Of a stretch of 64,000 bases of DNA, positions 10,959 through 21,025 are shown piece by piece. A model generated the notes under the pieces. It was not told where the DNA came from. It did not search any database and saw only the letters and a program-made list of their open reading frames with translations. The DNA is from Aspidapion aeneum. Taxonomy: Eukaryota > Arthropoda > Insecta > Coleoptera > Brentidae. The DNA is taken from positions 27,627,351 through 27,691,350 of the forward strand of contig OY755047.1 of NCBI GenBank assembly GCA_963576565.1, read 5' to 3'. The position numbers and the translations under genes are program-made. Every line of letters begins with the position of its first letter. Position 1 is the first letter of the stretch.

Positions 10959-11518
10959 ATGTCTGTCTGTCTGTCTGTAACGACCAACCCGCATAACTCA
11001 AAAACCGCTTGTCCGATTTTAATGAAATTTGGTACCTAAGTTGGGTCTTGGGCCGTGATGGTCCCATTTAAAAATGAACAAAATCCACCAGACGCAAGCC
11101 AAATAAAATGGTGGGAGTAGATTCCAAAAATTAGAGTTTATGTGAAAATATGGCGTGTGTGATATCAAACGAAAGGTAATTAAGTCTGGAGTTAAACAAA
11201 ATGAATTTTAGTTTATTTTTAAAAAAGGGTGGGGGTAGATGTCAAAAATTAGAGTTTAAGTGAAAATATGGCGTGTGTGATATCAAACGAAAGGTAATTG
11301 AGTCTGGAGTTAAACAAAATACATTTTAGTTTTTTTTTTAAGGATGGGGGTAGATTTAAAAAATTTGAGTTTAAGTCAAAACATGGCTTGTGTGGTATCA
11401 AACGAAAGGTAATTGAGTCTGGAGTTGAATAAAATATATTTCAGTTCTGGTTTATATTAGCTCACACTATAACTATAGTACCTAGTGTGAGCTTAGGTGC
11501 CCATAGATTGGCAGAGTA
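10789..11518 (+). mobile_element. Helentron-like (HINE/DINE-type) microsatellite element, copy 1
   Basis: A 730-bp non-coding element. It opens with a palindrome AGCTCACACTACT...AGTAGTGTGAGCT (10789-10821) and carries a (CTGT)n tract of about 15 units (10919-10979). Next is the block AACCGCTTGTCCGATTTTAA, then three tandem units of about 115 bp (11112-11458). It closes with a second palindrome AGCTCACACTA...TAGTGTGAGCT (11459-11493) and a 25-nt tail ending GGCAGAGTA. Subterminal inverted repeats, an internal microsatellite, a 3' hairpin and insertion next to T residues match the published description of Helentron-associated elements; no Rep or helicase is encoded. Other copies: 32427-33197 and 39715-41078. 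Confidence 0.75.
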
Positions 11519-11865
11519 TTTTTTTTAATGAATGCATTTTGTTTTTAACCAGTATGTGTGTCTATTATTTTGGAACTAGAAATTTTCATGCAGGGGCGAC
11601 ACTGGAATGAGATAGAGACGATAAAACGTGAAACGACTAAACACCTAAAGAGCGTTACTTGGGTATGATTGAATATTGTAGAAAATACGCACGGAAGCGT
11701 TTCTTTGACAATGGTAGCTGACCAGCAGACGTGTCCGAATTCACAACGGACTCGGCCGAGGAACTAAGTACGCCGTGACTTCGGGTATGCCCGTCTGTCC
11801 ACCTTACAGGATTTGACGCTCTTGTGACATTTAAGCGAATCTACCCCCTGGAAATATAAATAATA
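11519..11865. other. Unassigned stretch
   Basis: Slightly more GC-rich than its surroundings (around 11730-11820), without an open frame or repeat that I recognise. Confidence 0.35.
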
Positions 11866-12468
11866 AATATACGTTTATTGCCATCAATATCTTACAAACA
11901 AAGACAAAGCAACGTCAAAGAGAGAAAAAAAAATTACTTACTAACAAAAAAAGAAATTAGTCTGTAAACTGAAATATATAAAAACATTTTTCGAGCACAT
12001 ATGCTTTTACTGCCCTCTTGAAATTAACAGGGTTCTATACACCTTTTATATGCACTGGAAGCATTCTGTATGCATTTATGGCCTGGTAAAAAGTACCTCT
12101 TTCGAAAAATGTTGATCTGTGGGGAGGTATGGCCAATTCTGTCTCTTGTTTTGTCCTTATCGTCATGTCTGTTCAGTGATTGCTGCTGTTGGTGGGTAAC
12201 AACTCAGGATTTTTTTTTACAAAGACAACTAAATGGAGGAAAAAAAGTGCTGGCACTGTCATAATACCCAATTTTTTGAAATATGGCCTACATGATGTAC
12301 GTGGGCGTAATCCCAGCATACATCTTATAAGTCGCTTTTGAATAATAAATATTTTGTTTGCGGTTTGAGATGATCCCCAAAAAATTATTGCATAGACTAT
12401 TCTACTCTGTATTACTGAGAAGTATTATGCTTTTAGACCTTCTAGGCTTCAGAAATTGTATTCTCATT
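11866..12468 (-). pseudogene. LINE ORF2 C-terminal remnant, target of the jockey insertion
   Basis: On the minus strand from 12468 the text reads NENTISE, then jumps by deletion to IVYAIIFWGSS, QKRLIRCMLGLRPRTSCRP, YFKKLGIMTVPALFFL and VVFVKKNPELLPTN, and ends FKRAVKAYVLEKCFY. This is the thumb and C-terminal region of a CR1/jockey-superfamily ORF2. NENTIS also occurs in the remnant at 9843-10510, so both belong to one family. The element end is near 11870, where AATAAATATACGTTTATT lies on the plus strand. The jockey element inserted in the NENTIS segment: MFLSKL is encoded across the duplicated target TAACTTTGA. Confidence 0.8.
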
Positions 12469-12477
12469 TAACTTTGA
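12469..12477. repeat. Target-site duplication of jockey element, left copy
   Basis: TAACTTTGA, repeated exactly at 16497-16505 directly after the element's A-rich tail. Confidence 0.8.
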
Positions 12478-12746
12478 CACACAATAAACCTCGCGCGCGA
12501 AATACCTGTGTTAAAAATCTATATACAATGTGTATTATAAATAATATATCATGTTTAAAAGCAAAAAAGTATACCATCACCTGTGAAACTTGTTTTAAAA
12601 ATTAGCGAAAAGCCCAAACAAAATCAAGAAAAAATGGATAATGCTGAATTATTTCAGGAAGCTCGGGCACTGGAGAGCCCTCCAATAAAACACAAAATGA
12701 AGAACCCCCAACTAAGGTTAAAAAAGCTCCATTACCTCCACCGATT

Positions 12747-13661
12747 ATGGTAAATGGCGTAAATAATTTTAATGATATTTATGAAAAGTTAAATATCATA
12801 CAAGGAGTTAAAATAAAAGTTTTAAATAACGAAAATATTAAAATAAATGTACAAGACGCAGACAGCTATCGGCTGGTTACTAAAATGCTTAATGAAACAA
12901 AGCATCAATGGCACTCATACGAAAACAAACAAATAAGGCCAATTAGAGTAATAGCGAATAGGCTACACTTCTCATGTGACCCACAAAAAATTGTAGCTGA
13001 TCTACAAAAAAAAGGTTTTAAGGCACTGGAGGCCAGCAACAAACTTAAATGGAGAACAAGAGAACCTCTTAACATGTTTATGCTCACATTTAGCCACGAT
13101 GAAGATATCAACAAAATTTTTGAAATTTCCAGTATCCTTGGGATTGAAGTGGAAATAAAAGCACTAAAAACCTCAAAGTTAGTCCCTCAATGCAAAAGAT
13201 GCCAATCTTATGGACACACGCAAAAATATTGCGCTAAAGAACCACGTTGCGTAAAATGCACGGGGAAACATCTTACTGTAGAATGCCCCAAACCAAAAGA
13301 ATCTGAGCCAAAATGCATCCACTGTGGAGGCAAGCATCCTGCTAACTACAGAGGATGCCTTGTTGCTAAGGAAATACAAAAATTGAAAAATAAACCTAAG
13401 AAACCGAATCTCATATCAAACGTGAGTACAAATAGACAAAACCAACAGACAAGAAACACAGTCACACAAAACTCTGTGACAAGGACATACAGCCAAGTAG
13501 CAGCAACAGCTACTATACCTGATATTAATATCAGTAGTCAAAATACTATGGAACAAACACTACAATTAATTTTGGAGAAATTGAACAAACTTGATGAGCG
13601 ATTAACTAAACTAGAAAGTAGCAATAACGGAGCTACCAATATGCCTCAAAATGGTCAGTAA
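12747..13661 (+). CDS. Jockey ORF1 gag-like nucleic-acid-binding protein (frameshifted N-terminus)
   Basis: 304 codons are open from the ATG at 12747, but the natural start is probably ATG 12634 (AAAAAATGG context, MDNAELFQEARALESP). A one-base frameshift near 12676-12683 separates it from EEPPTKVKKAPLPPPIMV, which is in frame with the main ORF. Residues about 65-145 fit the PRE_C2HC domain that precedes the zinc knuckles in jockey gags. Three CCHC-type knuckles follow at C149-C162, C168-C180 and C190-C204, with spacings CX2CX4HX4C, CX2CX3HX4C and CX2CX3HX6C. A short coiled-coil-like segment (LILEKLNKLDERLTKLE) lies near the C-terminus. It would bind element RNA and form RNP particles. It overlaps ORF2 by 11 nt. 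Confidence 0.85.
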   Translation: MVNGVNNFNDIYEKLNIIQGVKIKVLNNENIKINVQDADSYRLVTKMLNETKHQWHSYENKQIRPIRVIANRLHFSCDPQKIVADLQKKGFKALEASNKLKWRTREPLNMFMLTFSHDEDINKIFEISSILGIEVEIKALKTSKLVPQCKRCQSYGHTQKYCAKEPRCVKCTGKHLTVECPKPKESEPKCIHCGGKHPANYRGCLVAKEIQKLKNKPKKPNLISNVSTNRQNQQTRNTVTQNSVTRTYSQVAATATIPDINISSQNTMEQTLQLILEKLNKLDERLTKLESSNNGATNMPQNGQ

Positions 13662-16170
13662 TCTTAGAATCCTAGCTTGGAATGCCAATGGTCTCTTGCA
13701 ACATCAGCAAGACTTGCAAGTTATTCTAGACATAGAAAAAATTGACGTCTGTCTTGTGTCAGAAACGCATTTCACTAACCAGTCTCACATTAAATTTAAA
13801 GGTTATAAAGTGTATCATACAACTCACCCTAGCAATACTGCACATGGGGGAAGTGCTGTAATAATTAAAGAAAATATATCACACTATGAGGAGATGGGAT
13901 ATAAAACCATAGAGATTCAAGCTATATTAGTAAGTGTAAAAACCAAAACATATACATTAGTCAGTGCTGTCTATATACCACCAAGGCACTTACTGAAGAA
14001 AAATCAATATCTTAATTTTCTCAGAAAATTAGGAAACCGTTTTATAATTGGAGGTGACTTTAATGCAAAAAATACCTACTGGGGATCTAGACTGACGAAT
14101 TCTAAAGGAAAAGAACTTTTGCAAGCTATTAGTGAATATCAATGTGAGCCGATATCAACTGGTAAGCCCACATACTATCCAACAGATCCAGGAAAAATTC
14201 CAGATCTAATTGATTTTTTTATAGTAAAAAATATATCTTTAAGTTTTGTAGATATAGAAGAAAGTTTTGATTTACACTCAGATCATTCACCTATTATTCT
14301 AACTCTTAGTAAAAACATAATAAAGAAAGAAGCAAATATCTCACTAGTTAATAAACTGACTGACTGGATTAGTTTTAAACAAAGTCTGTCAGAAAAAATA
14401 AACCTATCAGTACCATTGCAAACGCCAGAACAAATCGATAAAGAAGTTGATTATTTTGTTACAAATATTCAACAAGCAGCTTGGGAAAACAGTCCAAAAC
14501 TAAAGAGAATTTTTAAGGGAAAAAACTATCCAAAGGAAATTAGAGACCTTATATTGGAAAAAAGGAAACTAAGAAGAAAGTGGCAACAAAGCCGTGATCC
14601 TCGGGACAAAACAAATCTCAACAACATGACGCAGCGCATTAGGCGAGAAATTCTAGTAATAAAAAATGAATCTATTAACCATTTTCTTCATGAACTTACA
14701 GATGATAAAAATACCGACTATTCCCTTTGGAAAGCAACCAAAGATTTTAAAAGACCAATTATCCAAATTCCACCCATACGAAAATCTAACAACCAGTGGG
14801 CAAGGAGTAACGAAGAAAAAGCAGATATTTTTGCAAGTCATTTAGAAAAAACATTTCAGCCCCACGAAGCACCAGATGAACACTTTCATTTAAATGAACC
14901 CCATCAAATCGAGGACCATATTAAGCTTACATCACCAAAAGAAATATTAACAGAAATCAAAAATATTAATTCGAAAAAAGCCCCAGGGTATGATCTTATT
15001 AACGGGGTAGTCATAAAACAACTCCCCAGAAAAGCTATCGTAAAACTATGCAACCTAATTAATGCGTCTTTTAGGCTTAGGTATGTACCTAAACTGTGGA
15101 AAGTTGCAGAAGTTATCATGATTCCAAAACCGGGAAAACCACTCCATGACGTGTCATCTTACAGGCCAATATCTTTGCTGCCAATTATATCCAAGCTCTA
15201 TGAAAAATTATTGCTTAAAAGAATAAAACCCATCATAGAAAGACAAGAAATTATTCCATCTCATCAATTTGGTTTTCGAGACAAGCATTCCACGATAGAT
15301 CAAGTACACAGAATTACTAATATAATAGAAAAAGCACTAGAAGAGGGAAAAGTTTGTTATGCAGTTTTTCTAGATGTAGCACAAGCATTTGACAAAGTGT
15401 GGCATGAAGGCCTTAATTTTAAACTAAAAAGGTTTCTGCCAAAACAATATTCGGATATTTTGGAATCATACATATCTGATAAACATTTTAGAGTAAAACA
15501 GGAAGACTCATACTCAAATTTAAGAGAAATTCAAGCAGGCGTGCCCCAGGGTAGCGTACTAGGCCCTTATCTATACTTATTATTCACTTGTGATATCCCA
15601 AAGCCAGAAAATTGTCACTTAGCAACATTTGCCGATGATACTGGTTTATTGACGGTAGAAAAATCTATTGAAAAATGCATAGAAAAACTTCAGGATGCAG
15701 TCACCCAAATTCACAGTTGGACCACAAAGTGGCGAATAAAATTAAATGAAACCAAATCAATTCATGTTGATTTTACAAACAAAAATATAAATCACATACA
15801 AATAACAATTAACAACATTCCAGTACCATATTCGAATCAGGCAAAATATCTAGGTATGACACTTGATGCCAAATTGCGCTGGAAAGCACATGTTAAGAAA
15901 AAAAAAGAAGAACTTGAGATAAGGTATAGAAAAATGAACTGGCTAATTGGAAGGAAGTCCAATTTAACAATTCATAATAAGTTACTGCTTTATAGAAAAA
16001 TACTGAAACCAGTATGGACATATGGTATTCAACTATGGGGTTGTGCTAAAGAGAGTAACATTCTAGTTGTACAGAGATTTCAAAATAAAGTATTAAGAAA
16101 CATTGTGAATGCACCTTGGTACGTTCGAAATAGTGAAATAGACTATAAAAAAGTACGCAAAAAGCCATGA
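13651..16170 (+). CDS. Jockey ORF2 endonuclease and reverse transcriptase, C-terminally frameshifted
   Basis: 839 codons. The N-terminal APE-like endonuclease shows NANG near residue 11, SETHF near 37, GGDFNAKN with D136 and N138, and D211-H212 in the terminal DHSPI motif. The RT domain has SYRPISLLP, HQFGFRDKHST, motif A FLDVAQAFD with D575, motif B GVPQGS (residues 630-635) and motif C FADD at 660-663 (15628-15639). The catalytic residues are intact. After RNSEID (about 16142) a deletion of roughly 40 bases shifts the frame, and the correct C-terminus (KYAKSHEDRLHRHVNVEAIQ through FELVN) continues in another frame to a stop at 16274-16276. Start ATG 13651 lies within the end of ORF1, as expected for reinitiation-type translation in this clade. 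Probably inactive. Confidence 0.9.
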   Translation: MVSNLRILAWNANGLLQHQQDLQVILDIEKIDVCLVSETHFTNQSHIKFKGYKVYHTTHPSNTAHGGSAVIIKENISHYEEMGYKTIEIQAILVSVKTKTYTLVSAVYIPPRHLLKKNQYLNFLRKLGNRFIIGGDFNAKNTYWGSRLTNSKGKELLQAISEYQCEPISTGKPTYYPTDPGKIPDLIDFFIVKNISLSFVDIEESFDLHSDHSPIILTLSKNIIKKEANISLVNKLTDWISFKQSLSEKINLSVPLQTPEQIDKEVDYFVTNIQQAAWENSPKLKRIFKGKNYPKEIRDLILEKRKLRRKWQQSRDPRDKTNLNNMTQRIRREILVIKNESINHFLHELTDDKNTDYSLWKATKDFKRPIIQIPPIRKSNNQWARSNEEKADIFASHLEKTFQPHEAPDEHFHLNEPHQIEDHIKLTSPKEILTEIKNINSKKAPGYDLINGVVIKQLPRKAIVKLCNLINASFRLRYVPKLWKVAEVIMIPKPGKPLHDVSSYRPISLLPIISKLYEKLLLKRIKPIIERQEIIPSHQFGFRDKHSTIDQVHRITNIIEKALEEGKVCYAVFLDVAQAFDKVWHEGLNFKLKRFLPKQYSDILESYISDKHFRVKQEDSYSNLREIQAGVPQGSVLGPYLYLLFTCDIPKPENCHLATFADDTGLLTVEKSIEKCIEKLQDAVTQIHSWTTKWRIKLNETKSIHVDFTNKNINHIQITINNIPVPYSNQAKYLGMTLDAKLRWKAHVKKKKEELEIRYRKMNWLIGRKSNLTIHNKLLLYRKILKPVWTYGIQLWGCAKESNILVVQRFQNKVLRNIVNAPWYVRNSEIDYKKVRKKP

Positions 16171-16276
16171 AGATAGACTCCATCGGCATGTGAATGTGGA
16201 AGCAATTCAGCTTCTAGACAATACTATGCTAGTTCGACGACTAAAAAGAGTGAAGCCGTTTGAGCTAGTAAACTAA
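16143..16276 (+). pseudogene. Displaced C-terminus of jockey ORF2
   Basis: From AAG at 16151 a second frame reads KYAKSHEDRLHRHVN, EAIQLLDNTMLVRRLKRVK and PFELVN, then stops at 16276. This is the expected last segment of jockey ORF2, out of frame with 13651-16170. Confidence 0.85.
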
Positions 16277-16496
16277 GTGAATTACACATAAAACAAAATA
16301 ATGCTATAAACACAACACAATTGTGAGTTACAGACTAAACAAAGCGGGGAGAACTGTTGAGTGAACCCTAAGTTTAAATCTGACTTTTCTAGTAAATTAA
16401 GTTAAAACAAAATTGCTAATTAGTCTTACTGACTAGATTGTAATAAAAAAAACACAGTGTGTTTGACAAATAAAAAAAATAAAAATAAAAAAAAAA

Positions 16497-16505
16497 TAAC
16501 TTTGA
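16497..16505. repeat. Target-site duplication of jockey element, right copy
   Basis: TAACTTTGA, identical to 12469-12477. Confidence 0.8.
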
Positions 16506-17089
16506 GAGAAACATAGAAAGCTAAACTCGGGGACTTAATGATGTCCAGGCTATCAAAGAGGCACATAAAAATAAACGAGTGACAATCCTAAATCACAGTT
16601 TTAAACGATATAAATATTCAAATTTCTCCGATTGAATTAGGCTTAAAACACTATAAAAACGTTAACGTTTTAATTTATTTGGAGAGGTTTTTTGGCCCAA
16701 CGACCGACCGGCCGTTCGATCGCCGTATTTTATTATATGGATGCGACTCGCATGGACCGTGTCCCTTAAAAAGCGTTGCCATAAATTTTTATGGCGGATA
16801 CGTCACGTCAGACACCAGAGTTAAGTTTAGCCATGTGCCCGTCTTTTTTATTATTGAACTTCTTTAAAAGGAAGTTTCCAATGTAATGTAAATACAAGGT
16901 GATCCCAATTGGACACTTTTGGGTGGTTTAAGGTTATAATTTCACAGGGACTTCCTTTTGCGATGTTCACATTTTAAGTGAAAAATGGTGTAAATACACT
17001 AAATATATAAGTCATTTTCGAGCTATGAGGGGTTTTTGAAAATGTTGCATTTTGAGAGAGTGTTTATAGGTACCTAACTTTTGTCAAGC
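16506..17089. other. Unassigned stretch
   Basis: The first bases extend the split LINE target by only a few codons. A GC-rich patch at 16690-16830 has no recognised content. Confidence 0.35.
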
Positions 17090-17356
17090 CACCCTGAAGG
17101 CGCTAAACGCACCCAAGATTGCTGACGGCTTGGTGGAAGAATGCGCAGAGGCGCTGGAGACCCTATGCTCAAATGGGCAGACTTACTAGACTTTGTAAAG
17201 AGAACAGGAAGGCCCAATGAGTTACCCGACCATCAAAGGGAAGTGCAGAGAGTGGGTTAAGGGACAGACTTGGGGCATGGCAAAAAGGGCCTACTCTGGC
17301 CTACTTGTCAGACCTGCGGGTCAACCCCCCCACTACTACTACTACTACTACTACCT
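17090..17356 (+). pseudogene. LINE 3' end with (ACT)n tail, copy 1
   Basis: Begins with AAGCCACCCTGAAGGCGCTAA, the RNase H segment (ATLKAL) also seen at 22.63 kb. It jumps to a stretch encoding LLDFVKRTGRPNEL and ends with the non-coding block AGAGAGTGGGTTAAGGGA, then eight or so ACT repeats (17331-17354). The same 3' block recurs at 20270-20330 and 23215-23235. The RNase H domain points to an I/R1/LOA-group LINE; the ACT repeats are the tail used instead of poly(A). Confidence 0.65.
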
Positions 17357-18803
17357 AACTTTTAAACTTCCTAGCCCGCACAGCAATGGTGTTACGTGGT
17401 TTTAAAGATAAGTGCCAGAAGGGCCTTATCAAAAATAAGAGACCACCAGAACGCTGTAACACATTAAAGGTATGTGCCGCTAGCTAACAGCCGAAGAAGG
17501 TCGCAGGCTAAAATTTACTGGTGTTCAAAAGGGCGCCAGGTGGTTTATTCATGCCCACATACCCTAAAGTCGATACCACCAAACCAAAATTTTACCTCTG
17601 GTGTCTCTAACATAATTATAAAAATAAATAAATATTTAAAGATATTTATTGCAATTGTAATTTATCATCTTTAATATTTTACTGTTCAAACAAAATCTGA
17701 GTTATTTTTATCTCAACTCGTATTTCCAGGGCAAGGAAAAAAGAAACAAAAAAATTATAAAAGATTTCAACTTTATAAAAAAAACCTGGGCAAATTCACA
17801 AAAAGACTATTGTTTTATCTTAAATAAAACCTATCTTTGGGCGCATACGTATGCATAAAAAACTAACTTAATGTTAAATAAGTTTACCTACTTATCTTAA
17901 TTAACGACTTAATTACCGCATAATTTTAATATATATAACGAACGCTTGTCAACCATAGTTCATTCACTAGCCGGAAAAACCGAATGCTTTAAAAGTCATT
18001 TTATTATAAACCACAAAACGTCTAAAATTAGTGTTAACAACCGACACTATGATGGATAGATGGATGGACAACTTTCAGTTGTAAAATAACAAAATCCACT
18101 ACGTGGTACTTAGCCTTATTTCCAGGGCTCTAAATATGCAGGAAAATGACAGGTACTGTGCTTTTCTCGAAGAGATTCACAGCTAACATAGGACCTCAAA
18201 AGTAGTTTATTGACTCCTCAAAATAATAGCAATGGGCTCGCTATGTACTTGTTGTAAACTTCAAACTTTGAACTCCGAAATATTTGGTACTTTAGCAACC
18301 AAAACTTCGCCATATAAAAACGTCTGAAAGAGGAAAAACAACCCTCAGTATATTTTATCTTGTACATTTTATTTTAAGTTAGTTTAAGAGTTATGTAATG
18401 ATTTAGTTTTCAAGATATTTTTCTCTTAGAATGTTAGATTTTTTGTTATACCAAATTAAAGCAGAATTCGAACTTTTATTTTCTTTTGTAATAAAGAAGT
18501 TAAGTATCAACTTGTTTTTTATTATGAAATTAATTAGCTGGTAATTAAAAAGATAAGTAATTTGCCCTCAATAAAAATAATTAGTAATTATTTAAGTAAG
18601 TTATTGAAATTTCTTTTCTCATCTCATCTCAAGTCAAATCTGAATTTACTATATGTAGATTTTGGAGTGAACAGTTTCCTGGCTGTTTTACCTATTTTCT
18701 AGCCTAGGAAAATAGAAGAAAGCTGTCTTTAGCCTAGCCAAAACTTTAAGAAAAAAAAATAGAAAAAGTAAAGATAAGAAAAACTCACCCCGGAAATCAA
18801 TCC
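17357..18803. other. Mostly unassigned AT-rich stretch
   Basis: At 17366 ACTTCCTAGCCCGCACAGC resembles the start of the TACCTTCCTAGC family but cannot be followed. The rest has no gene or repeat that I recognise. Confidence 0.35.
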
Positions 18804-19085
18804 TCACAAAATTTCACGAGACGTTTTTCCACTCTCAGTATAACTCGAACTCAAATCACTATACCCTTTAGGGTTTTCTAAACTTGCACAATGCAACGCA
18901 ATGCAACTCAAAACCAAGAAAAATGCAAGTTTAAAATTTATTGTAACGAGTGAATAAATCAAAATCTCCGGCTTCAAGCCTGTGTTCACATCGCAACATC
19001 GAATAATTTCTGTTCTCGTATGTGTTAAATTCTGACTGGGCGCGCGACAAAAAAACCTTATCGCCTTTGTTTTTTTGTGGTCCAT
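18804..19085 (-). CDS. Unrecognised 93-codon frame with a signal-peptide-like segment
   Basis: The frame has a hydrophobic run FKLAFFLVLSCIALHCASLE about 50 residues in, followed by a polar serine-rich stretch. A strong donor-like sequence CCGGGGTGAGTT lies just downstream of the stop and GTGAGG overlaps the stop. It could be a host first exon or a chance frame. I do not recognise the protein, and the internal position of the hydrophobic run argues for caution. Confidence 0.12.
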   Translation of the reverse strand: MDHKKTKAIRFFCRAPSQNLTHTRTEIIRCCDVNTGLKPEILIYSLVTINFKLAFFLVLSCIALHCASLENPKGYSDLSSSYTESGKTSREIL

Positions 19086-19186
19086 CTAATTTTTTGCATT
19101 AGACCGAATTATTTCTAATATATATACAGAGTGTTAAATTAATATAGGGGATACCTAATATTTTTATGTAAGCTTAAAAGCCAACG

Positions 19187-19653
19187 TAACAATGGTTAGA
19201 AAAGGTTTTGTTTTCGACGAAATTTTTTTTTTAAAGGTAACGCCGAAAATGTGTTATATGGGTGTATTTTTACCTACCCTAGCAATATCGTTGTGATGTC
19301 TGTCTGTCTGTGTGTATATCTGTCCGTAACGCGAGAGCTCCTCAACCGCTTAACCGATTTACATGAAATTTCAGGTAAAATAGTACTCGATACTGCAACG
19401 AGCTGATTAGATTTTAGTTAAAATTCATCAATGCTAATGACAGTTTTTTGACAGTTAAAAAGTTTTAAAAATGCTAACTTTTTAACGAAGCGTCGCATCA
19501 ATATGCGGTTTTCGGAATATAGTAGCGCGCATTTTTTGAAAAAATTTGTGTTATAACCAAAAAGTTCGTAGGAGCTTTCATTTCGCAGATATTTATAAAA
19601 AACTGTTTTCAAGGTTGATATAACGTGGAGTGTGCTAATGGGCTAGGAAGGTA
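19187..19653 (+). repeat. TACCTTCCTAGC-family element with (GTCT)n core, copy 2
   Basis: Ends in GGGCTAGGAAGGTA, the inverse complement of the family start. The left end is degenerate (CAATGGTTAGAAAAGG is recognisable). Inside are a short GTCTGTCTGTCTGTGTG tract at 19298, AACCGCTTAACCGATTTACA, and a GCGTCGCATCAATATGCGG block. The microsatellite followed by AACCGCTT(A/G)(A/T)CCGATTT resembles the Helentron-like elements in this window, although termini differ. Confidence 0.65.
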
Positions 19654-20079
19654 TCAGATCCGTCATGGATCCATTTATTTTTTATTACAATTTTACTTGG
19701 GTGGAAATTGCTTTTTTACTTTTTTTTTCAAGAATCCAACTGTGTAACTGAATTATATCTATTACTCTTAGTTTTTCTTCTTCTTCTTTTCTAAAATTGA
19801 CAGATAAAATTTCACAGTTGATTTTTTATTAAAAGCAATTTACTTCAAAAAAAATTTTCATAAATAGAAAAGCTACAGACTCTCCCCTAAATGCAAACTT
19901 TCTAAAAACCCCCGTACTTCAAAAATTACTTGATTTTTTAAGATACCGTTTTAACTGTTAACTTCTTTTAAAACTTGAGGCTTGAAAATTATGTCATACT
20001 TAAACGCCCACATAGTGGAAAATTTTGGATTGATAATTATATTGCTAACTGAACATAACGGCTTAAAGGATAGGAGTCG
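19654..20079. other. Unassigned AT-rich stretch
   Basis: Nothing recognised. Confidence 0.35.
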
Positions 20080-20390
20080 AGAACGAAGAACCAAACCGAA
20101 CCAGCGTGTGGACAGTAAGAAGAGACATCAGGGCACCTAGTAACAGAATGTGGGGCCTAGGCAAGGATGAGACAACAGGCACTCGTGATACCAAGCCTGA
20201 GTGACCAAGAGCTGTACTTGCTCAACTGGGCTCACATACTAGCCTTTAGTAGGAGAACATAAAGGCTTAATGAGCTACATGGACAAAAAACCTTCACCTG
20301 CAGGTGCAGAGAGTGGGTTAGGGGATAGATACTTACTGGACCTACGGATCATCTTCTACTACAACTAAACCCTCAAATAGTGTCTGATCT
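20080..20390 (+). pseudogene. LINE 3' end, copy 2 of the (ACT)n-tailed family
   Basis: With frameshifts the plus strand reads EEETSGHLVTECGA (the Cys/His-type C-terminal block after RNase H), QALVIPSLSDQELYLLNW and FSRRT. It then enters the conserved 3' UTR block AGAGAGTGGGTTAGGGGAT and a short CTTCTACTACAAC tail. Same family as 17090-17356 and 22560-23250. Confidence 0.6.
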
Positions 20391-20449
20391 GGATCACCCT
20401 GTATATGAGCGAAATACCCTTAGAAACATGAACCGGTACGAATAACAAA

Positions 20450-20700
20450 ATAAATCATACCAGGTTCATAAAGGCACAAAGAATAAGGAGACTTGATCAC
20501 ATTCTTGGAATAAAAATTAACAGTAAAATAATTACCAACTGAACTCCAAAGACCAGAAGACCCAAAGGAAGATCTAAAACAGAAACTATCTAACTAGAGG
20601 GGAGAAATATTGAAAAGTCTTGGGGAGTGGGAAACTGAAAGGGAAATGCAGAAGATAGAAGCGATGAAGCTATTTCGTCGAGGATGCCAAAACTTATAAA
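20450..20700 (+). pseudogene. RTE-like ORF2 C-terminal remnant
   Basis: The plus strand reads KAQRIRRLDHILGI, TRRPKGRSKT and SLGEWETEREMQKIEA. This corresponds to the KAQRIRWLGHVxR...GRRPRGRPKTRW...LGVxNW tail of RTE and related LINE ORF2 proteins. Two in-frame stops are present. No upstream RT motifs are attached. Confidence 0.5.
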
Positions 20701-20825
20701 GGGTTATAGTGCTAAAGGAGTAGGAAGACATTTCAATGTATCACTGGATGGCACAAAGGCCATCTGTTATAAATTCTTAATTTTGCAGAGCTGTAAAATT
20801 ATCAAAACCTGAATCTCTGGAGTAC

Positions 20826-21025
20826 ACTCGTGCTCATAAAAATCCCGTACACGGAAAATTGAATTGATGATTTGTAGTGTAAGTTACCAAAAATCCAGCT
20901 AAATTGTCTTGGCATTTTTAATTTTTTTGTGACATACAAAATGTCCGAGCTAAATTTTTAAATGTCATTTGGTAATAAAACTATAAGCGTAGCTAAAAGT
21001 GTACGGGTTTTTTATGAGCACGAGT
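20826..21025. mobile_element. 200-bp MITE with 29-bp terminal inverted repeats
   Basis: The left end ACTCGTGCTCATAAAAATC... and right end ...TTTTTTATGAGCACGAGT are inverse complements over about 29 bases with one mismatch. The interior is AT-rich without coding capacity. The flanks do not show an unambiguous target duplication, so the superfamily is open. Confidence 0.7.

Larger units (their letters stand above)
12478..16496 (+). mobile_element. Nearly full-length jockey-clade LINE, 4.02 kb
   Basis: The boundaries are set by a 9-bp target duplication and by the A-rich tail (about 16470-16496). The 5' UTR is about 155 bp. It is followed by ORF1 (gag-like with three CCHC knuckles) and ORF2 (endonuclease plus reverse transcriptase), and a 3' UTR of about 220 bp ending in an A/T-rich tail. 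Length and organisation match jockey-clade elements, which lack LTRs and RNase H and insert by target-primed reverse transcription. Both ORFs carry a frameshift, and ORF2 has an extra deletion near its C-terminus, so it is recently dead. A truncated sister copy lies at 3236-4085. Confidence 0.9.

Noticed and set aside
12905..15119. Minus-strand frames within the jockey element
   Set aside because: Shadows of ORF1 and ORF2.
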